DNA from: Caryophanales bacterium UBA5729
GTDB taxonomy: Bacteria; Bacillota_I; Bacilli_A; Izemoplasmatales; Hujiaoplasmataceae
Direction: 5' to 3'
NCBI GenBank assembly: GCA_002419505.1
Contig: DIGF01000012.1
Location: 1-64,000 of the forward strand
Length of the DNA: 64,000 nt
This document shows, piece by piece, positions 15,553 to 22,649 of the stretch. Every line of letters starts with the position of its first letter. Position 1 is the stretch's first letter. The translations under genes and the position numbers were made by a program. The notes under the pieces were generated by a model, which was given only the letters and a program-made list of their open reading frames with translations, was not told where the DNA came from and did not search any database.

Positions 15553-16298
15553 TTTTTTATTATTTCTTCAATGAATACTTGTACTATTTTTTTATCAAAT
15601 TGTGTTCCGGCATTCCTCTTTAATTCTTCTATAGCCATCATTTTTGTCATTGGTTGACGATATGGCCTTGATTCAGTCATGGCTTCATATGCATCAACTA
15701 CCGCTATTAACCTAGCACCAAAAGGTATTTGAGATCCTTTTAAGCCGTCGGGATAACCTGAGCCATCTACGCGCTCATGATGAGAACGAGCATACTTAGC
15801 AATCTCTTCATAATCTTTAATTCCTTTTAATAGCTCATAACCTAGTATGGTATGAGTCTGAATTATATCCCAATTTTCCTTTGTTAATCGGTCTGATTTA
15901 CGAATAATATCATCAGGAATATATACTTTTCCTATATCGTGTAACATGCCAGCAACTTTAATTTCTTTTAATTCCGCAGCACCTAATCCTAACGCTTTAC
16001 CTAATAACACACATATTTCACTAACTCTTCGAGAATGCTTGATTAAAAATTCATCTTTTGGATGAATCCCTTGAAAACCGAATTGTGCTTTTATATCGTT
16101 TGAAAAATTAAATCCATGTGAGCTTTCATAAGTTAGTATCTTTACAATTTTTTGTTTATCAGAAGGTGATGTTTGGTACCTAGGGTCATGGTTTTGCCTA
16201 TCATCTAAACCATATTTTAGCTCATTGTTTGTTTTCTTATATTCCGGCTCATTCCATCTATTCATTGAACGGGAATATAATAAATCAGTCATTTTCAT
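15543..16298 (-). CDS. HD-GYP domain protein (putative c-di-GMP phosphodiesterase)
   Basis: This 251-residue protein has about 95 unassigned N-terminal residues, then an HD-GYP domain: KHSRRVSEICVLLGKALG, MLHDIGKVYIPDDI (HD pair) and ARSHHERVDGSGYPDGLKG (GYP motif). Family members hydrolyse cyclic di-GMP or related dinucleotides. There is no membrane segment. Two mini-ORFs (16300-16439) precede it with almost no gap, and an Rgg-like box lies about 205 bases upstream, so quorum-sensing control of second-messenger turnover is a reasonable inference. The start at ATG 16298 has only a weak ribosome site, which suggests coupling to the upstream frame. Confidence 0.85.
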   Translation of the reverse strand: MKMTDLLYSRSMNRWNEPEYKKTNNELKYGLDDRQNHDPRYQTSPSDKQKIVKILTYESSHGFNFSNDIKAQFGFQGIHPKDEFLIKHSRRVSEICVLLGKALGLGAAELKEIKVAGMLHDIGKVYIPDDIIRKSDRLTKENWDIIQTHTILGYELLKGIKDYEEIAKYARSHHERVDGSGYPDGLKGSQIPFGARLIAVVDAYEAMTESRPYRQPMTKMMAIEELKRNAGTQFDKKIVQVFIEEIIKNHL

Positions 16299-16299
16299 T

Positions 16300-16439
16300 T
16301 CATCTTAGCCAGTGATAAATCTTTCTATACTTATCTATTAGCTGATGACTTTGATAGTAATGGACCCCATAAGGTAAATTTTCAAAAATACCGGTCACCT
16401 ATTGACCTTTTCATAAAATAAAATTAGAATATCTCTCAT
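16300..16439 (-). other. two coupled mini-ORFs upstream of HD-GYP
   Basis: ATG at 16439 follows a strong ribosome site (AACGGAGGG) and encodes MRDILILFYEKVNR. Its stop overlaps a GTG (GTGA) that opens a 32-codon frame, TGIFENLPYGVHYY.. to WLR. That frame stops one base before the HD-GYP ATG. The first mini-ORF and the HD-GYP gene share a reading frame. The stretch may be the frameshifted N-terminus of a longer sensor protein (IFENLPYGV resembles a PAS start), or genuine short cistrons. Confidence 0.4.
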
Positions 16440-16502
16440 AGCAATCACCCTCCGTTATTTATCTCACACTTGTATTTTCCTATAATTCCCCTTTTCAAAC
16501 AA

Positions 16503-16520
16503 CAGCGGATATGTCATACT
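16503..16520 (-). promoter_or_regulatory. Rgg-like box, copy 3 (15/18)
   Basis: Minus strand reads TATGACATATCCGCTGTT, matching 15 of 18 bases of the box at 17495. The four bases before it (AAAG) also match. A TTGTTT lies at its end, giving the same box-to--35 geometry as at the peptide promoter. Confidence 0.6.
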
Positions 16521-16542
16521 TTATTTACAGACATGAAAATTA

Positions 16543-16572
16543 TAAAAAGAACGGATTTAAAATAATCCATTC
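16543..16572 (-). terminator. terminator of the Rgg-like regulator gene
   Basis: Minus strand: GAATGGATT-ATTTTA-AATCCGTTC, nine pairs with one G-U, then TTTTT. It overlaps the stop codon and separates the regulator from the HD-GYP promoter. Confidence 0.8.
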
Positions 16573-17468
16573 TCAATTTTTTCTATAAAAAACATTTTAC
16601 AATCTATTTCAGTATCTTTTTTAATTATTTCTAAAAAATGTTGTCTTCGATGTTCATCAAGTTGATATAGAACCAATAAGGTATTAAATAGTTCCTCTTC
16701 GAATTTATCATTTTGACCAGTTCGGTAGTAAGCTAAAGCTTTGTAATAATGAAAATATTCTTTCAAGTAATAGATATAGTTCTTTTTGCTGTATTCTAGC
16801 GCTACTTCAGAGATTTCTATGACCTCTTTATAGCAATTCATTCTTCCAAGATTTTTAATAATCCAAAAATATACTTGCGTACTAAGTAACGGGTTGGATC
16901 CTAAAAGAAGTTTATTATTCTTCATTAAGTTTTCAATTTTACTGAAAACAACTTCCCCATCTTCATCACTAAATTCCATAATTATGCCTAGAATATACAA
17001 CTCAATATCATGCAAAATTTCTTTTTTCATTGTTTCCTTAAAATTTATATGTTCCTTGAGTCTACTAACCATTTCTACATTACTAATCTTTTTAAGAAAA
17101 AAATCATGAAGAATCTTTGTTACTAAAAAGAAAACTTTTGTTTCATCATCTAACAAGAGAAGTGTTCTCTGTTTAGTAATAAATTCTTTAGCTTCTTTTA
17201 GCTTAAGTGCTACCACTAAATTAAAATACTTTGTTACTATTTCTTTTTCTCTTTCTGAATATGTTTGAAATGATGATATTAATTTCAACAATGGTATTTG
17301 TAATTTATTTGCAAATTTAACGATTACTTCAAAAGGAACTTCCGATTCACCGCTTCGATATCGATAATATTGTCTTTGCGAAATAACGTTATCCAAATAG
17401 ACTTCTTGAGTCATTTTTCTGTCATAACGTAAGTTCTCCATATAATTTAATAATTTAACAATATCCAT
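16557..17468 (-). CDS. RRNPP/Rgg-like peptide-responsive regulator
   Basis: The protein has 303 residues. Residues 1-65 are an XRE-type helix-turn-helix (MTQEVYLDNVISQRQYYRYRSG). The rest is all-helical with TPR-like pairs (YKEVIEISEVALEYS, HYYKALAYYRTGQND). This is the architecture of Rgg, PlcR, PrgX and ComR, cytoplasmic receptors for imported short peptides. The ATG at 17468 follows TGGAG; the longer frame to 17483 starts on a TTG inside that ribosome site. It is divergent from a gene for a secreted repeat peptide and the intergenic box lies between them. The regulator probably senses that peptide after import by an oligopeptide permease, which is not in the window. Confidence 0.8.
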   Translation of the reverse strand: MDIVKLLNYMENLRYDRKMTQEVYLDNVISQRQYYRYRSGESEVPFEVIVKFANKLQIPLLKLISSFQTYSEREKEIVTKYFNLVVALKLKEAKEFITKQRTLLLLDDETKVFFLVTKILHDFFLKKISNVEMVSRLKEHINFKETMKKEILHDIELYILGIIMEFSDEDGEVVFSKIENLMKNNKLLLGSNPLLSTQVYFWIIKNLGRMNCYKEVIEISEVALEYSKKNYIYYLKEYFHYYKALAYYRTGQNDKFEEELFNTLLVLYQLDEHRRQHFLEIIKKDTEIDCKMFFIEKIENGLF

Positions 17469-17494
17469 CTCAATCAACTCCAAAAATGTAAAAG

Positions 17495-17512
17495 TATGAC
17501 ATATACGCCGTA
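17495..17512 (+). promoter_or_regulatory. Rgg-like box, copy 1 (peptide promoter)
   Basis: TATGACATATACGCCGTA is an imperfect 9+9 dyad in which six of nine positions are symmetric and the others differ by transitions. It sits just upstream of a -35 (TTGTGT, 17517-17522) and a -10 (TATAAA, 17539-17544, 16-bp spacer). That is the usual position for an activator of the Rgg/PlcR class. Confidence 0.7.
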
Positions 17513-17583
17513 GTAATTGTGTGTATTTACTGATAATATATAAATATACATTTTGTATATTTATATATTAGGAGGTTCTAAAA

Positions 17584-17928
17584 ATGAAAAAATTTATGGT
17601 ATTATTTATGATAGTGGGTTTAGGTTTAGGATTAAATCTTACACTAAAAAATGAAATTGAAGATGTTAATGAAATCAGTGTGATTGCACTAGATTTCGAT
17701 GATCCTGATCTACCTGAATTGGTAAATTTAGATTTTGATGACCCAGATCTTCCTGAGTTAGTTAATCTTGACTTTGATGATCCTGATTTACCCGAACTAG
17801 TAAATTTAGATTTTGATGATCCTGATCTACCTGAATTAGTAAATTTAGATTTTGATGACCCAGATCTTCCTGAATTAGTAAATTTAGATTTTGATGACCC
17901 AGATCTTCCTGAGTTAGTCAACTTATAA
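17584..17928 (+). CDS. secreted repeat peptide, candidate multi-copy pheromone precursor
   Basis: The 114 residues begin with a signal sequence (MKKFMVLFMIVGLGLGLNL) and a short linker (NEIEDVNEISVIA). Six identical, contiguous 13-residue repeats, LDFDDPDLPELVN, follow from residue 36 to 113, with a final Leu. The six 39-base units differ at many third positions but encode exactly the same peptide, so selection acts on the repeat. AGGAGG precedes the ATG. The gene is divergent from an Rgg-like regulator and has its box. Precursors of PapR and SIP-type signals are also small, secreted and next to their receptor, but usually encode one copy. DPDLPELV or a neighbouring window is the likely signal. 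No lipobox is present. Confidence 0.8.
   Translation: MKKFMVLFMIVGLGLGLNLTLKNEIEDVNEISVIALDFDDPDLPELVNLDFDDPDLPELVNLDFDDPDLPELVNLDFDDPDLPELVNLDFDDPDLPELVNLDFDDPDLPELVNL
17689..17922 (+). repeat. six tandem 39-bp coding repeats
   Basis: Six in-frame units of 39 bases each encode the same 13 residues. Units differ only at synonymous positions (for example GATCCT/GACCCA and CTACCT/CTTCCT), and some unit pairs are nearly identical at the DNA level, as expected from repeat expansion. Confidence 0.95.
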
Positions 17929-18088
17929 TCAGTTTGACTTAACCATATTATACTACAAATACTAAAGAGTCTTTACCATAACTTATAAATATTATGAATA
18001 AGGTGTTCTTATGACGCCTTTGTTCATTAATGCTTATGTTTTTTGAAAATTAACTTCTGTAAAACACGATTTATAATCAATTCATTTA

Positions 18089-18118
18089 AATAGCAGCTGT
18101 TTTTTGCTGCTATTTTTT
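18089..18118 (+). terminator. terminator downstream of the repeat-peptide gene
   Basis: AATAGCAGC and GCTGCTATT pair around a T-rich loop, followed by TTTTTT on the plus strand. A weaker hairpin (AAGGTGT/ACGCCTT, 18000-18020) lies closer to the stop codon, so the transcript has a 3' UTR of 90-190 bases. Confidence 0.65.
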
Positions 18119-18143
18119 AAATCAATATTTTGAATCAAAAATC

Positions 18144-18728
18144 TTAATTATCAGATTTTTCTACCTCATGATTCTCAACAGTAGTTTCTTCACTCTCTTT
18201 TTTTGATTTTTTAATATCGGTATTAGTTATTTCAGAATCTTCTTCTAAAGGTTTATTGTAATCAAATTCATTAAATTCTTGTTTTATTCGTTTGAAAAAT
18301 CTGACAAAATATATTCTATAAGCATATACTATAAAGAATATATATGGCGGAATGAAGATTAAAGTTGGTCCAAAAGCTACAAATAATGTCCATACCCATT
18401 TGGCTAAATTATGTTTTTCAGCGTATCTAAACACTAGCATGTATAGCGCAAAATAATAAAACAACCAAGCTAGTATACCGAAAATCATAAACAATACTTT
18501 TGAACTATCGATACCTACGATTCTTGACACAAATCCTTGTAAATTACTTGTTGCAAAGTTAGCTGTAGAAAACCAGCAACTTTTCTTAAAATTGATAATA
18601 TTAATTATCAAATACACCAACTGCTGAAATATCAAAACAGATAAAACTATAAAAGCAACAGACTCAAAAGGTCTTTTCCATTTTTTTAATTCAAAGCTTT
18701 CCTGTTTAATCACTTCTTTAATGCTCAT
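18144..18728 (-). CDS. membrane protein, unknown function
   Basis: This 194-residue protein has four likely membrane segments: VAFIVLSVLIFQQLVYLIINII near residue 25, FMIFGILAWLFYYFALYMLVF near 85, WVWTLFVAFGPTLIF near 115 and PYIFFIVYAYRIYFV near 130. A charged, Glu/Lys-rich cytoplasmic tail of about 45 residues follows. I do not recognise a family. It is monocistronic, with a GGGGG-type ribosome site, between the peptide gene (convergent) and tRNA-Pro. Composition is like its chromosomal neighbours. Confidence 0.75.
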   Translation of the reverse strand: MSIKEVIKQESFELKKWKRPFESVAFIVLSVLIFQQLVYLIINIINFKKSCWFSTANFATSNLQGFVSRIVGIDSSKVLFMIFGILAWLFYYFALYMLVFRYAEKHNLAKWVWTLFVAFGPTLIFIPPYIFFIVYAYRIYFVRFFKRIKQEFNEFDYNKPLEEDSEITNTDIKKSKKESEETTVENHEVEKSDN

Positions 18729-18837
18729 AATATCCCCCTATTTAAATGTTTGTACTCATAGTATAGCATTAAAACAAAAACTTTTAATACCGTTTACATA
18801 AAATTATCTAAATTTTTATTAAAATGTTTTTTTATAT

Positions 18838-18865
18838 AAAAAAAAGAATTAATTTAATAATTCTT
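18838..18865 (-). terminator. tRNA-Pro terminator
   Basis: Minus strand: AAGAATTA-TTAAAT-TAATTCTT followed by eight T's, 13 bases after the tRNA. Confidence 0.8.
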
Positions 18866-18877
18866 TAAAAAAACAAA

Positions 18878-18954
18878 TGGTCGGAAAGGCGGGATTTGAA
18901 CCCACGACCTCTTGGCCCCCAGCCAAGCGCTCTACCAAACTAAGCTACTTCCCG
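18878..18954 (-). tRNA. tRNA-Pro(GGG)
   Basis: A full cloverleaf with encoded CCA: acceptor CGGGAAG/CTTTCCG (one G-U), anticodon stem CTTGG/CCAAG around loop CTGGGGG (anticodon GGG), and T-arm GTGGG-TTCAAAT-CCCGC. A promoter lies upstream. A GAGATGA/TCATCTC hairpin at 18965-18983 sits between promoter and tRNA, an unusual leader that might be removed by 5' processing. Confidence 0.9.
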
Positions 18955-18991
18955 TTACGTTAAAGAGATGATAAAATCATCTCGTATTTTT

Positions 18992-19020
18992 ATAATATAA
19001 AATTTAGTTAATTATGTCAA
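18992..19020 (-). promoter_or_regulatory. tRNA-Pro promoter
   Basis: Minus strand: TTGACA (19015-19020), 17-bp spacer, TATTAT (18992-18997), about 37 bases before the mature tRNA. Confidence 0.8.
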
Positions 19021-19031
19021 TATAACCTCAC

Positions 19032-19532
19032 TCATAAGTCTTTATTCATTAAAAACAAGTTGAAATAAACTCCATCATAATTAATTGCTTTGGGCTCTTC
19101 TCCGTAGGTCACAAATCCTAAAGATCTGTATAAATTATATGCAGCTATGTTAGTAGTTACTACTGATAACCTTAGATGTTTAATTCCTTCGGCAGATAAA
19201 ACTTTTTCTGAAAAAACAAATAAATTCTTAGCGATTCCTTGGTTGCGGTATTTTTTTTTGACATATAAACTATGCAAACTCGCTACATGTTTTATTTTTT
19301 TTCTCGGGTTTTTTAAAATAACACAGATACCAATTATTTTTTCATCCAAAAACGCACCTATAGTCATAGCAGTAGGTTTACATAATCTATCCAACCACTG
19401 TTCATCTTTGAAGAGGGATTCTTCTTCATATGATGAACCAAAGTTTTCTGGAGCTTCAGTTAACAATTCAAGCCGGATACTTTTATAACTTTCTAGATCT
19501 TTTTCATCAAGTATTCTTATATTAAAGTTCAT
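19032..19532 (-). CDS. GNAT-family N-acetyltransferase
   Basis: This 166-residue protein has the GNAT core: LHSLYVKKKYRNQGIAKNLF (acetyl-CoA loop, R/Q-x-x-G-x-A) near residue 95, then RLSVVTTNIAAYNLYRSLGF near 130, and FGSSYEEE at residue 32. It transfers an acetyl group to an unknown amine. It overlaps the upstream gene by four bases (ATGA), so the two are co-translated. Resemblance to RimI- or spermidine-type acetylases cannot be resolved here. Confidence 0.9.
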   Translation of the reverse strand: MNFNIRILDEKDLESYKSIRLELLTEAPENFGSSYEEESLFKDEQWLDRLCKPTAMTIGAFLDEKIIGICVILKNPRKKIKHVASLHSLYVKKKYRNQGIAKNLFVFSEKVLSAEGIKHLRLSVVTTNIAAYNLYRSLGFVTYGEEPKAINYDGVYFNLFLMNKDL

Positions 19533-20515
19533 TCCTTACCTCCTGTTGTTTTGTAATTAACATTTGAAAGGTCGATTTCAAATCTGCAAACACTGCTCCC
19601 ACCCAAAATTGTTTCTAAACATTTAATGGAAAGTTTTTCTCCCAGAATAATCTCAAAAGGGAATTTTTCAAAGCCGGCGCTGCAATAACAGAACTGTTTA
19701 GGGATGTTATGGCTTTCAGTTTTTATTGCTTCTCTAACAAAAGGACAATGACAACCATAATAGTGTTTATCTATTAGTTTATCTGCATTTAAATATGCTA
19801 CAGTATCGTAAGGGATTTTCGTAATGTATAATTTATCATTAACAAGTTTCGCAGATAATATTTCTTGGTTATTTTTAACGTAATTCACTACTTCCTCTGT
19901 AATTGTTTGTTCAAACCAAACTTTGTTTTTTTTCCAGTGTTCTTCTAATTCTTTTACTTTTCTTTGATGTCTTTCTTTTAGGTAGTTCTCTAAACTATCA
20001 GAAGCTTCATAAGCTAATTTTTCAGGTATTTGAGATCTTTCTGACAATCCATGATTGTTACCTGTTAAAACATCATTAATCAAATCTTCTTCTAAATGTT
20101 TTTTTAAACGGTGCATTAAATCCGCAATATAACTCGGTAATTTGTTTGGGCTAACACCCATGAAAGGAAGTTGATATCCTTCGATAATAAGATGATATAG
20201 ATTTAATTCTACTTTTATTTTTAGTCTTGCAAGAATGTTTTCAATTACATCAAGAAAACCAGTATATCTAGTCAAATGAATATATAAGTCATGTCTGTTT
20301 ATAACTATGTAGTATCTCATTAAGATTAAAAAATTGCTTAGTATATTGATCTTTTTGTTTACTAGATGTTCAATCACTAAATCAAGCTTTTTAGTATCGA
20401 TATTATCCAAATCTATAAACTCTTTTTCTAGCAAGTTTATAAGTTCGTAAGCTTCTTGAAATTTATCGGATATCCCATTTCTTTGATAGAATGCTTCAAA
20501 AACATCTTTTTTCAT
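19529..20515 (-). CDS. conserved protein with Cys motifs, unknown function
   Basis: The 328-residue protein is helical in its first 200 residues. The C-terminal third carries YYGCHCPFVREAI, FCYCSAGFEKFPFEIILGE and LGGSSVCRFEIDL. The spaced CxC pairs and the late Cys suggest metal binding or a V4R-like ligand-binding fold. I have seen this type of Firmicute protein annotated only as a domain of unknown function. It is followed by, and overlaps, the acetyltransferase. The start is preceded by GGAGG. Confidence 0.7.
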   Translation of the reverse strand: MKKDVFEAFYQRNGISDKFQEAYELINLLEKEFIDLDNIDTKKLDLVIEHLVNKKINILSNFLILMRYYIVINRHDLYIHLTRYTGFLDVIENILARLKIKVELNLYHLIIEGYQLPFMGVSPNKLPSYIADLMHRLKKHLEEDLINDVLTGNNHGLSERSQIPEKLAYEASDSLENYLKERHQRKVKELEEHWKKNKVWFEQTITEEVVNYVKNNQEILSAKLVNDKLYITKIPYDTVAYLNADKLIDKHYYGCHCPFVREAIKTESHNIPKQFCYCSAGFEKFPFEIILGEKLSIKCLETILGGSSVCRFEIDLSNVNYKTTGGKE

Positions 20516-20565
20516 TTTAATCCTCCAAAATTAATTATACCACTTGTTGAAATTTTAAGTAAAAA

Positions 20566-20606
20566 AAATAAGATTTCTATTTTAGAGAAATCTTACTTTT
20601 TTACTA
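20566..20606. terminator. bidirectional terminator
   Basis: TAAGATTTCT-ATTTTAG-AGAAATCTTA flanked by A and T runs that give a T tail in both directions. On the minus strand it would end the glpK transcript. Confidence 0.75.
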
Positions 20607-20684
20607 GTATTGTTTTAAGCTCAACCAAGCATTATTACATAAACAAGTTGTATTTGCGAGTGTTATTAAACTGAAGAATAATAT

Positions 20685-20795
20685 CTAAAAGATTAAAGCG
20701 GCCCAAATATTGCCAGTTTTAGCTGCAAAATAATAAATAAAGAAATCTATCACTGTCAACAGTATAAAAACTATTTGCTGCAAATAAAAGATAAC
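20685..20795 (-). pseudogene. remnant of a CPBP-type membrane protease
   Basis: Between the glpK stop and its terminator one minus-strand frame reads FILLTVIDFFIYYFAAKTG then NIWAALIF and stops. This resembles the conserved YYKTGNIWA-IxxH segment of CPBP (CAAX-protease-like) proteins, cut off where the His should be. No start codon or ribosome site is present. It is a short fossil at best. Confidence 0.35.
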
Positions 20796-20808
20796 AATAT
20801 CAAATTAA

Positions 20809-22299
20809 CTATAATTTAAATAATCTCGTTGCTTCTACCGCTTTTTTCCAACCTTCTAAAAGCGCTTTTCTTTCCTTTTCCTTCATTTTCGGTTCATATA
20901 TAATGCCATCTTTTTTTGTTTTGTTTATCTCATCGATTGTTTGCCAATAGCCAGAAGCTATTCCTGACAAGTAAGCTGCACCTAAAGCGGTTGTTTCCAT
21001 TATACTTGGTCTTTCAACCTTAACATTCATTATATCGGCTTGAAATTGCATTAGATAATTATTTACAGTTGCACCGCCCGTTGCTTTGATTAATTGGATT
21101 GGTTTATTTGAATCAGCCTCCATGGCCTTCAATACGTCTGTGACTTGGTAACATATTGATTCCAATGTAACCCTAGCCATAATTCTTTCATCCGTACCCC
21201 TTGTTAGTCCAAAAATCGCTCCTTTAGCCTCTGAATCCCAATACGGAGTCCCTAACCCGACAAAAGCGGGTACAAAATAAACACCTTCATTTGATTTAAC
21301 TTTTTGAGCAAGTTTTTCAGTCTCGGCGGCAGTTTTTATGATTTTTAATCCATCTCTTAACCACTGAATTGCTGAACCACCAACAAAAACACTTCCTTCT
21401 AAAGCATAGATACATTTATCTCTAATTTTCCAAGCAATTGATGTTAACATGCCATTATCGGAAATTACAGCTGAATTTCCAGTATTCATCAAAACAAAAC
21501 AGCCTGTTCCATATGTAGAATTAACCATACCTTCTTCGCAACACAGTTGCCCAAAAAGACTCGCTTGTTGATCTCCCGCAACTCCGTAAATCTTAATTTT
21601 TTCACCGTAAAAACTTCTTGGAGATGTTTCTCCAAAGTATCCTGAAGAATCACAAACTTCAGGCAATATTCCCATCGGTATATCAAGAATTTTTAATAAT
21701 TCTTCATCCCACTTCAAACTATGAATATTAAAAAGCATCGTTCTTGAAGCATTGGAGTAATCGGTTTTATGTTCTTTACCTGTAAGTTTGTATATTAACC
21801 AAGAATCTACAGTACCAAATGCTAGTTTGTTCGCTTTAGCCTTTTCTTTTGCGCCTTTTACATTATCTAATATCCACTTAACTTTTGACCCGGAAAAATA
21901 CGGATCAATTAATAATCCTGTTCTATTTTTTATTAACTGCTCATAGCCTTTCTTTTTTAGATCTTCACATATGTCGCTAGTTTGTCTCGATTGCCATACT
22001 ATAGCGTTATAAATCGGCTCTCCCGTCTCATTGTCCCAGATTATTGTTGTTTCTCTTTGATTTGTAATCCCTATTGAATCGATTTGCGTGGGTAATATGT
22101 TTTTTAAAACTAATGCTTGAGTTATAGTTGAGATTACACTTAACCAAATTTCATTAGCGTCTTGTTCTACCCAACCAGGCTTCGGATAATACTGTGTAAT
22201 TTCTTTTTGAGCAATTGAGATAATGTTTGAATGTTTATCAAAAATAATAGCTCTTGTGGAGGTGGTCCCTTGATCAATGGCTAAAATGTAAGTATTCAT
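20809..22299 (-). CDS. glpK: glycerol kinase
   Basis: At 496 residues it has the usual length of the family. FGGY-kinase motifs are in order: LAIDQGTTSTRAIIFD at the start, GWVEQDANEIW, GITNQRETTIIWD, TDYSNASRTMLFNIHSLKWD, GDQQASLFGQLC, GVYFVPAFVGLGTPYWD and KATGGATVNNYLMQFQAD. It phosphorylates glycerol to sn-glycerol 3-phosphate with ATP in the cytoplasm. The start overlaps the stop of the DUF1667 gene by four bases (ATGA). It is the last gene of the glp operon. No glpF is seen in the window. Confidence 0.97.
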   Translation of the reverse strand: MNTYILAIDQGTTSTRAIIFDKHSNIISIAQKEITQYYPKPGWVEQDANEIWLSVISTITQALVLKNILPTQIDSIGITNQRETTIIWDNETGEPIYNAIVWQSRQTSDICEDLKKKGYEQLIKNRTGLLIDPYFSGSKVKWILDNVKGAKEKAKANKLAFGTVDSWLIYKLTGKEHKTDYSNASRTMLFNIHSLKWDEELLKILDIPMGILPEVCDSSGYFGETSPRSFYGEKIKIYGVAGDQQASLFGQLCCEEGMVNSTYGTGCFVLMNTGNSAVISDNGMLTSIAWKIRDKCIYALEGSVFVGGSAIQWLRDGLKIIKTAAETEKLAQKVKSNEGVYFVPAFVGLGTPYWDSEAKGAIFGLTRGTDERIMARVTLESICYQVTDVLKAMEADSNKPIQLIKATGGATVNNYLMQFQADIMNVKVERPSIMETTALGAAYLSGIASGYWQTIDEINKTKKDGIIYEPKMKEKERKALLEGWKKAVEATRLFKL

Positions 22300-22649
22300 T
22301 TCTGAACTCCTTTCAAAGATTTAGTTAAAATTAAATTAACATCTGTATTACAAAGGTTATAAATAACTACTTCTCCAATATCAAGAGGTTTATCAATAAT
22401 GACCTTATTAATATCAGACATTGCTTTAAACAAAAGTTCTTTTGGCAAAGGCTTGTCGGTTTTTACACTAACTCTAGGCCATTCACTAAAAATCGTTTTT
22501 ACCGTCGTCGTTAAAACTCTTTTTGGCGCAGTCATTTCTGCTTTCACATAATCAATACCCCGCTTGCATTGGTTACCTGAAATATCATCTCCATCCACTA
22601 CCACTCTACATCCTCTAGGACATACAATACAGATAAATTCCTTTTTCAT
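22296..22649 (-). CDS. DUF1667 protein of the glycerol-3-phosphate oxidase set
   Basis: This 117-residue protein has an N-terminal FICIVCPRGCRVVVD and GNQCKRGIDYVKAEM, four Cys arranged for an iron-sulfur or zinc site, then RVLTTTVKTIF and WPRVSVKTDKPLPK. This is the DUF1667 pattern, found next to GlpA-like and FAD/NAD oxidoreductases. It is sandwiched between the FAD/NAD oxidoreductase and glpK with four-base overlaps on both sides. It probably carries electrons for, or stabilises, the oxidoreductase complex; direct evidence for its role is not visible. Confidence 0.9.
   Translation of the reverse strand: MKKEFICIVCPRGCRVVVDGDDISGNQCKRGIDYVKAEMTAPKRVLTTTVKTIFSEWPRVSVKTDKPLPKELLFKAMSDINKVIIDKPLDIGEVVIYNLCNTDVNLILTKSLKGVQK

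Noticed and set aside
17568..17921. 117-codon minus-strand frame rich in SGRSGSSKSKF repeats
   Set aside because: It is the antisense reading of the 39-base repeats of the peptide gene. The plus-strand frame has a signal peptide, ribosome site and third-position variation.
17689..17922. CRISPR-like array (regular 39-bp repeats)
   Set aside because: The units are contiguous without spacers and in frame with a signal peptide, so they are coding repeats.
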